Shown piece by piece: positions 14,483 to 15,939 of a stretch of 15,939 nt of DNA. The translations under genes and the position numbers were made by a program. Origin of the DNA: DASZHJ01 sp035263705. GTDB lineage: Bacteria > Pseudomonadota > Alphaproteobacteria > ATCC43930 > CGMCC-115725. The notes beneath the pieces are model-generated. The model made no database searches and was not told the origin of the DNA. It saw only the letters and a list, made by a program, of their open reading frames with translations. The stretch is from contig DATFRA010000419.1 in NCBI GenBank assembly GCA_035263705.1, positions 1 through 15,939 of the forward strand, written 5' to 3'. Position 1 is the stretch's first letter. Each line of letters starts with the position of its first letter.

Positions 14483-15529
14483 GTGGATCGACGGAACAAT
14501 TTCGACGCGCTCCGCCTGCTCGCCGCGACATCGGTGATCCTCACGCACGCGTTTCTCCTCGCCGAGGGTACGCAGGATCGTGATCCGCTGGTCGTGCTGA
14601 CGCTGCACCAATGCCCCCTTGGCCTCGTCGGCGTCTTCGTGTTTTTCGCCATCAGCGGGTTCCTGGTGACCCAAAGCTGGGAGCAGACCCGCTCGCTGCC
14701 GCGCTACCTCGCCAAGCGCGCGCTCAGGATCTATCCAGGCTATGCCGTCTGCATCCTGGTGCTGACCTTCGGGCTGGGCGCCGTGATGAGCAGCTTCCCG
14801 CTCCGCGAGTACCTCGTTGATGCAGGCACGCGCGATTTCCTGCTTGCCAACCTCACCATGCAGCTGCAGCCCAATGCGCTGCCCGGCGTCCAGTTCAGTC
14901 AATTCTGGTTCGGCAACGTGATGGACGGGCCGCTCTGGAGCTTGCCGCTGGAAGTGTCGCTCTACCTGATGGTGGCTGCGCTCGGCATGGTGCGGTTGAT
15001 CCGACTCTCCGTGCTTGCGGTGCTGATGGCGATCGGGCTGATCAGCGTTTGGCTCGACAAGTGGATCGACCAGAACCTCGCGCTCGGCTTCATCGGAGGG
15101 GTCGCCTGGATGCTGCCGTTCTTCGTGGCGGGCATGGTGGCCTACAAGCTCAGGGATCGCGGATTTTTCAACGGCCGTCTGGCGCTGCTCGCCGTGGTCG
15201 GCATGGTGGCGAGCGTGCCACTGCAGTCCTTCATCCCGCTGTTTGCCGTGTTCGGGTGCTACCTCGCGCTCTATGCGGCCTTGCATCCGGGCTTGCCGGT
15301 AATCGCCGCCGCGCGCTTCGGCGATCTCTCCTACGGCCTCTACATCTACGGCTGGCCGGTCGAGCAGAGCGTCTCCTACCTGTGGCCCGGCGCCAGCTGG
15401 TGGGAGCTGTTCCTGATCTCGATAGTCGCCACCGCCGGCGTGGCGTCCCTCTCCTGGCATATCATCGAGAAAAGGGCGCTCAGGCTGAAGCCGCGCGGAG
15501 TTGGCCGGGTTCGACCGGTCACTGCCTAA
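14483..15529 (+). CDS. Acyltransferase family 3 membrane protein, second of tandem pair
   Basis: This too encodes 348 residues and is a clear paralogue of the preceding gene. The N-terminal NNFDALRLLAATSVILTHAF, the VFVFFAISGFLVTQSW segment, RALRIYPG, GPLWSLPLEV and FGDLSYGLYIYGWPVEQS align without large gaps. The middle periplasmic and membrane segments diverge most (for example FSQFWFGNVMDG against FTGRDLGHILDG). Catalytic Arg and His are retained, so both copies are probably active. It starts with GTG at 14483, fixed by alignment to its neighbour; the ribosome binding site is weak. The two genes almost certainly arose by tandem duplication and then diverged, perhaps towards different acceptors. 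The next element downstream is the second BoxR-type promoter. Confidence 0.88.
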   Translation: MDRRNNFDALRLLAATSVILTHAFLLAEGTQDRDPLVVLTLHQCPLGLVGVFVFFAISGFLVTQSWEQTRSLPRYLAKRALRIYPGYAVCILVLTFGLGAVMSSFPLREYLVDAGTRDFLLANLTMQLQPNALPGVQFSQFWFGNVMDGPLWSLPLEVSLYLMVAALGMVRLIRLSVLAVLMAIGLISVWLDKWIDQNLALGFIGGVAWMLPFFVAGMVAYKLRDRGFFNGRLALLAVVGMVASVPLQSFIPLFAVFGCYLALYAALHPGLPVIAAARFGDLSYGLYIYGWPVEQSVSYLWPGASWWELFLISIVATAGVASLSWHIIEKRALRLKPRGVGRVRPVTA

Positions 15530-15543
15530 GGGCCATTAGGCGG

Positions 15544-15592
15544 ATGTATTATGATGCTTGCTGACTGTGCAACATGCATTATAGTGAATTTA
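15544..15592 (+). promoter_or_regulatory. BoxR-type operator/promoter, copy 2 (benzoate-CoA ligase)
   Basis: This is the second copy of the 49-bp element at 12804-12852, identical at 41 positions. Here the first TGCA is degenerate (TGCT at 15559) while those at 15568 and 15575 are kept. TTGCTG (15558-15563), a 16-bp spacer and TATAGT (15580-15585) give the same promoter geometry. The predicted start is near 15592, 43 bases before the ligase gene. Conservation is strongest over the outer parts and the -10, weakest in the spacer centre. Confidence 0.75.
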
Positions 15593-15634
15593 AGAAGCAG
15601 AATCGAGCCATCGACCGGGGAGGAATTTGGGAGG

Positions 15635-15939
15635 ATGACGACGGCTCCGACCGTGGAGACGCCGCGGATGACCGTTCCGCGGGACTACAATGCCGCGGTC
15701 GATCTCATCGAGCGAAACCTGAAGGCGGGTCGCGCGGAGAAGCTCGCGTTCCGTGACGGCCATGCTGGCCTGACCTACGGTGCGCTCGCCGAGCAGGCCG
15801 ATCGGTGCGCGAATGCGTTGCGCCAGCTTGGCCTCGAGCCCGAGCAGCGCGTGCTCCTGATCCTCCTCGACACCGTCGACTTTCCCGTCGCGTTTCTCGG
15901 CGCGATCAAGGCCGGGATCGTGGCGGTGCCCGTGAACAC
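15635..15939 (+). CDS. bclA: Benzoate-CoA ligase, N-terminal part (runs off the window)
   Basis: The first 101 codons of an adenylate-forming acid-CoA ligase are present. YNAAVDLIERNLKAGRAEKL, LTYGALAEQADRCANALR, LEPEQRVLLILLDTVDFPVA and FLGAIKAGIVAVPVNT follow the N-terminus of benzoate-CoA ligases closely. Such enzymes make benzoyl-CoA from benzoate, ATP and CoA, the entry step for BoxB. The AMP-binding loop and catalytic lysine lie beyond the right edge, so specificity for benzoate against other aromatic acids cannot be tested. The ATG at 15635 has GGAGGA at 15619-15624, ten bases upstream, plus a GGGAGG immediately adjacent; ATG 15668 is an in-frame alternative. The gene sits behind copy 2 of the BoxR-type promoter. 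Confidence 0.85.
   Translation, partial: MTTAPTVETPRMTVPRDYNAAVDLIERNLKAGRAEKLAFRDGHAGLTYGALAEQADRCANALRQLGLEPEQRVLLILLDTVDFPVAFLGAIKAGIVAVPVN

Noticed and set aside
14165..15460. Minus-strand open frame of 431 residues opposite the second acyltransferase.
   Set aside because: The translation is rich in His, Arg, Glu and Gln with no recognisable domain. It is the usual antisense shadow of a GC-rich coding region.
1..15939. Search for tRNA, rRNA, CRISPR arrays, transposases and attachment sites.
   Set aside because: Nothing recognisable by eye. Gaps are short and the only notable long repeats are the 49-bp operator pair and the acyltransferase duplication.

Overview
The window is GC-rich, gene-dense DNA from what looks like an alphaproteobacterium. 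The evidence is the fdxA-carD pair, an RpoH2-type heat-shock sigma factor, and a thermonuclease variant and a degenerate phosphatase-like protein of types I associate with that class. An order within the class cannot be fixed from the sequence alone. No rRNA, tRNA, CRISPR array, insertion sequence or phage gene is visible. No gene-free stretch exceeds 300 bases; the longest is 265 bases between fdxA and carD.

Left part (1-7571), mostly housekeeping and stress functions. It starts with the tail of a DUF2141 protein that meets, stop to stop, a small citrate-synthase-family gene on the minus strand. Divergent from this is a second citrate-synthase-family gene that carries an N-terminal helix-turn-helix domain. 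The short gap between the two holds a perfect 9-bp inverted repeat. Then come fdxA (7Fe-8S ferredoxin), a CarD/CdnL-type RNA polymerase regulator, a calcineurin-like phosphoesterase homologue that has lost nearly all metal ligands, rpoH with a convincing terminator, a secreted thermonuclease-like protein, and an orphan NMT1/THI5-type periplasmic binding protein.

Right part (7568-15939), aerobic benzoate degradation through CoA thioesters (the box pathway). A tight minus-strand unit runs boxR (benzoyl-CoA-responsive XRE/shikimate-kinase-fold regulator), boxC (ring-opening dihydrodiol lyase), boxB (di-iron benzoyl-CoA epoxidase) and an FAD/NAD(P)H ferredoxin-reductase-like protein. Divergent from boxR on the plus strand are a short flavodoxin, two tandem duplicated membrane acyltransferases and, running off the right edge, the N-terminus of a benzoate-CoA ligase.

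A 49-bp element with 41 identical positions occurs twice, before the flavodoxin and before the ligase. Each copy has TGCA repeats overlapping a matching -35/-10 pair, so both probably are BoxR-controlled promoters. Together the genes would activate benzoate to benzoyl-CoA, epoxidise it (BoxB) and cleave the ring (BoxC).

The usual epoxidase reductase BoxA (an iron-sulfur flavoprotein) is not in the window. The reductase behind boxB and the BoxR-linked flavodoxin are candidates for an alternative electron supply to BoxB. This is the most interesting hypothesis here.
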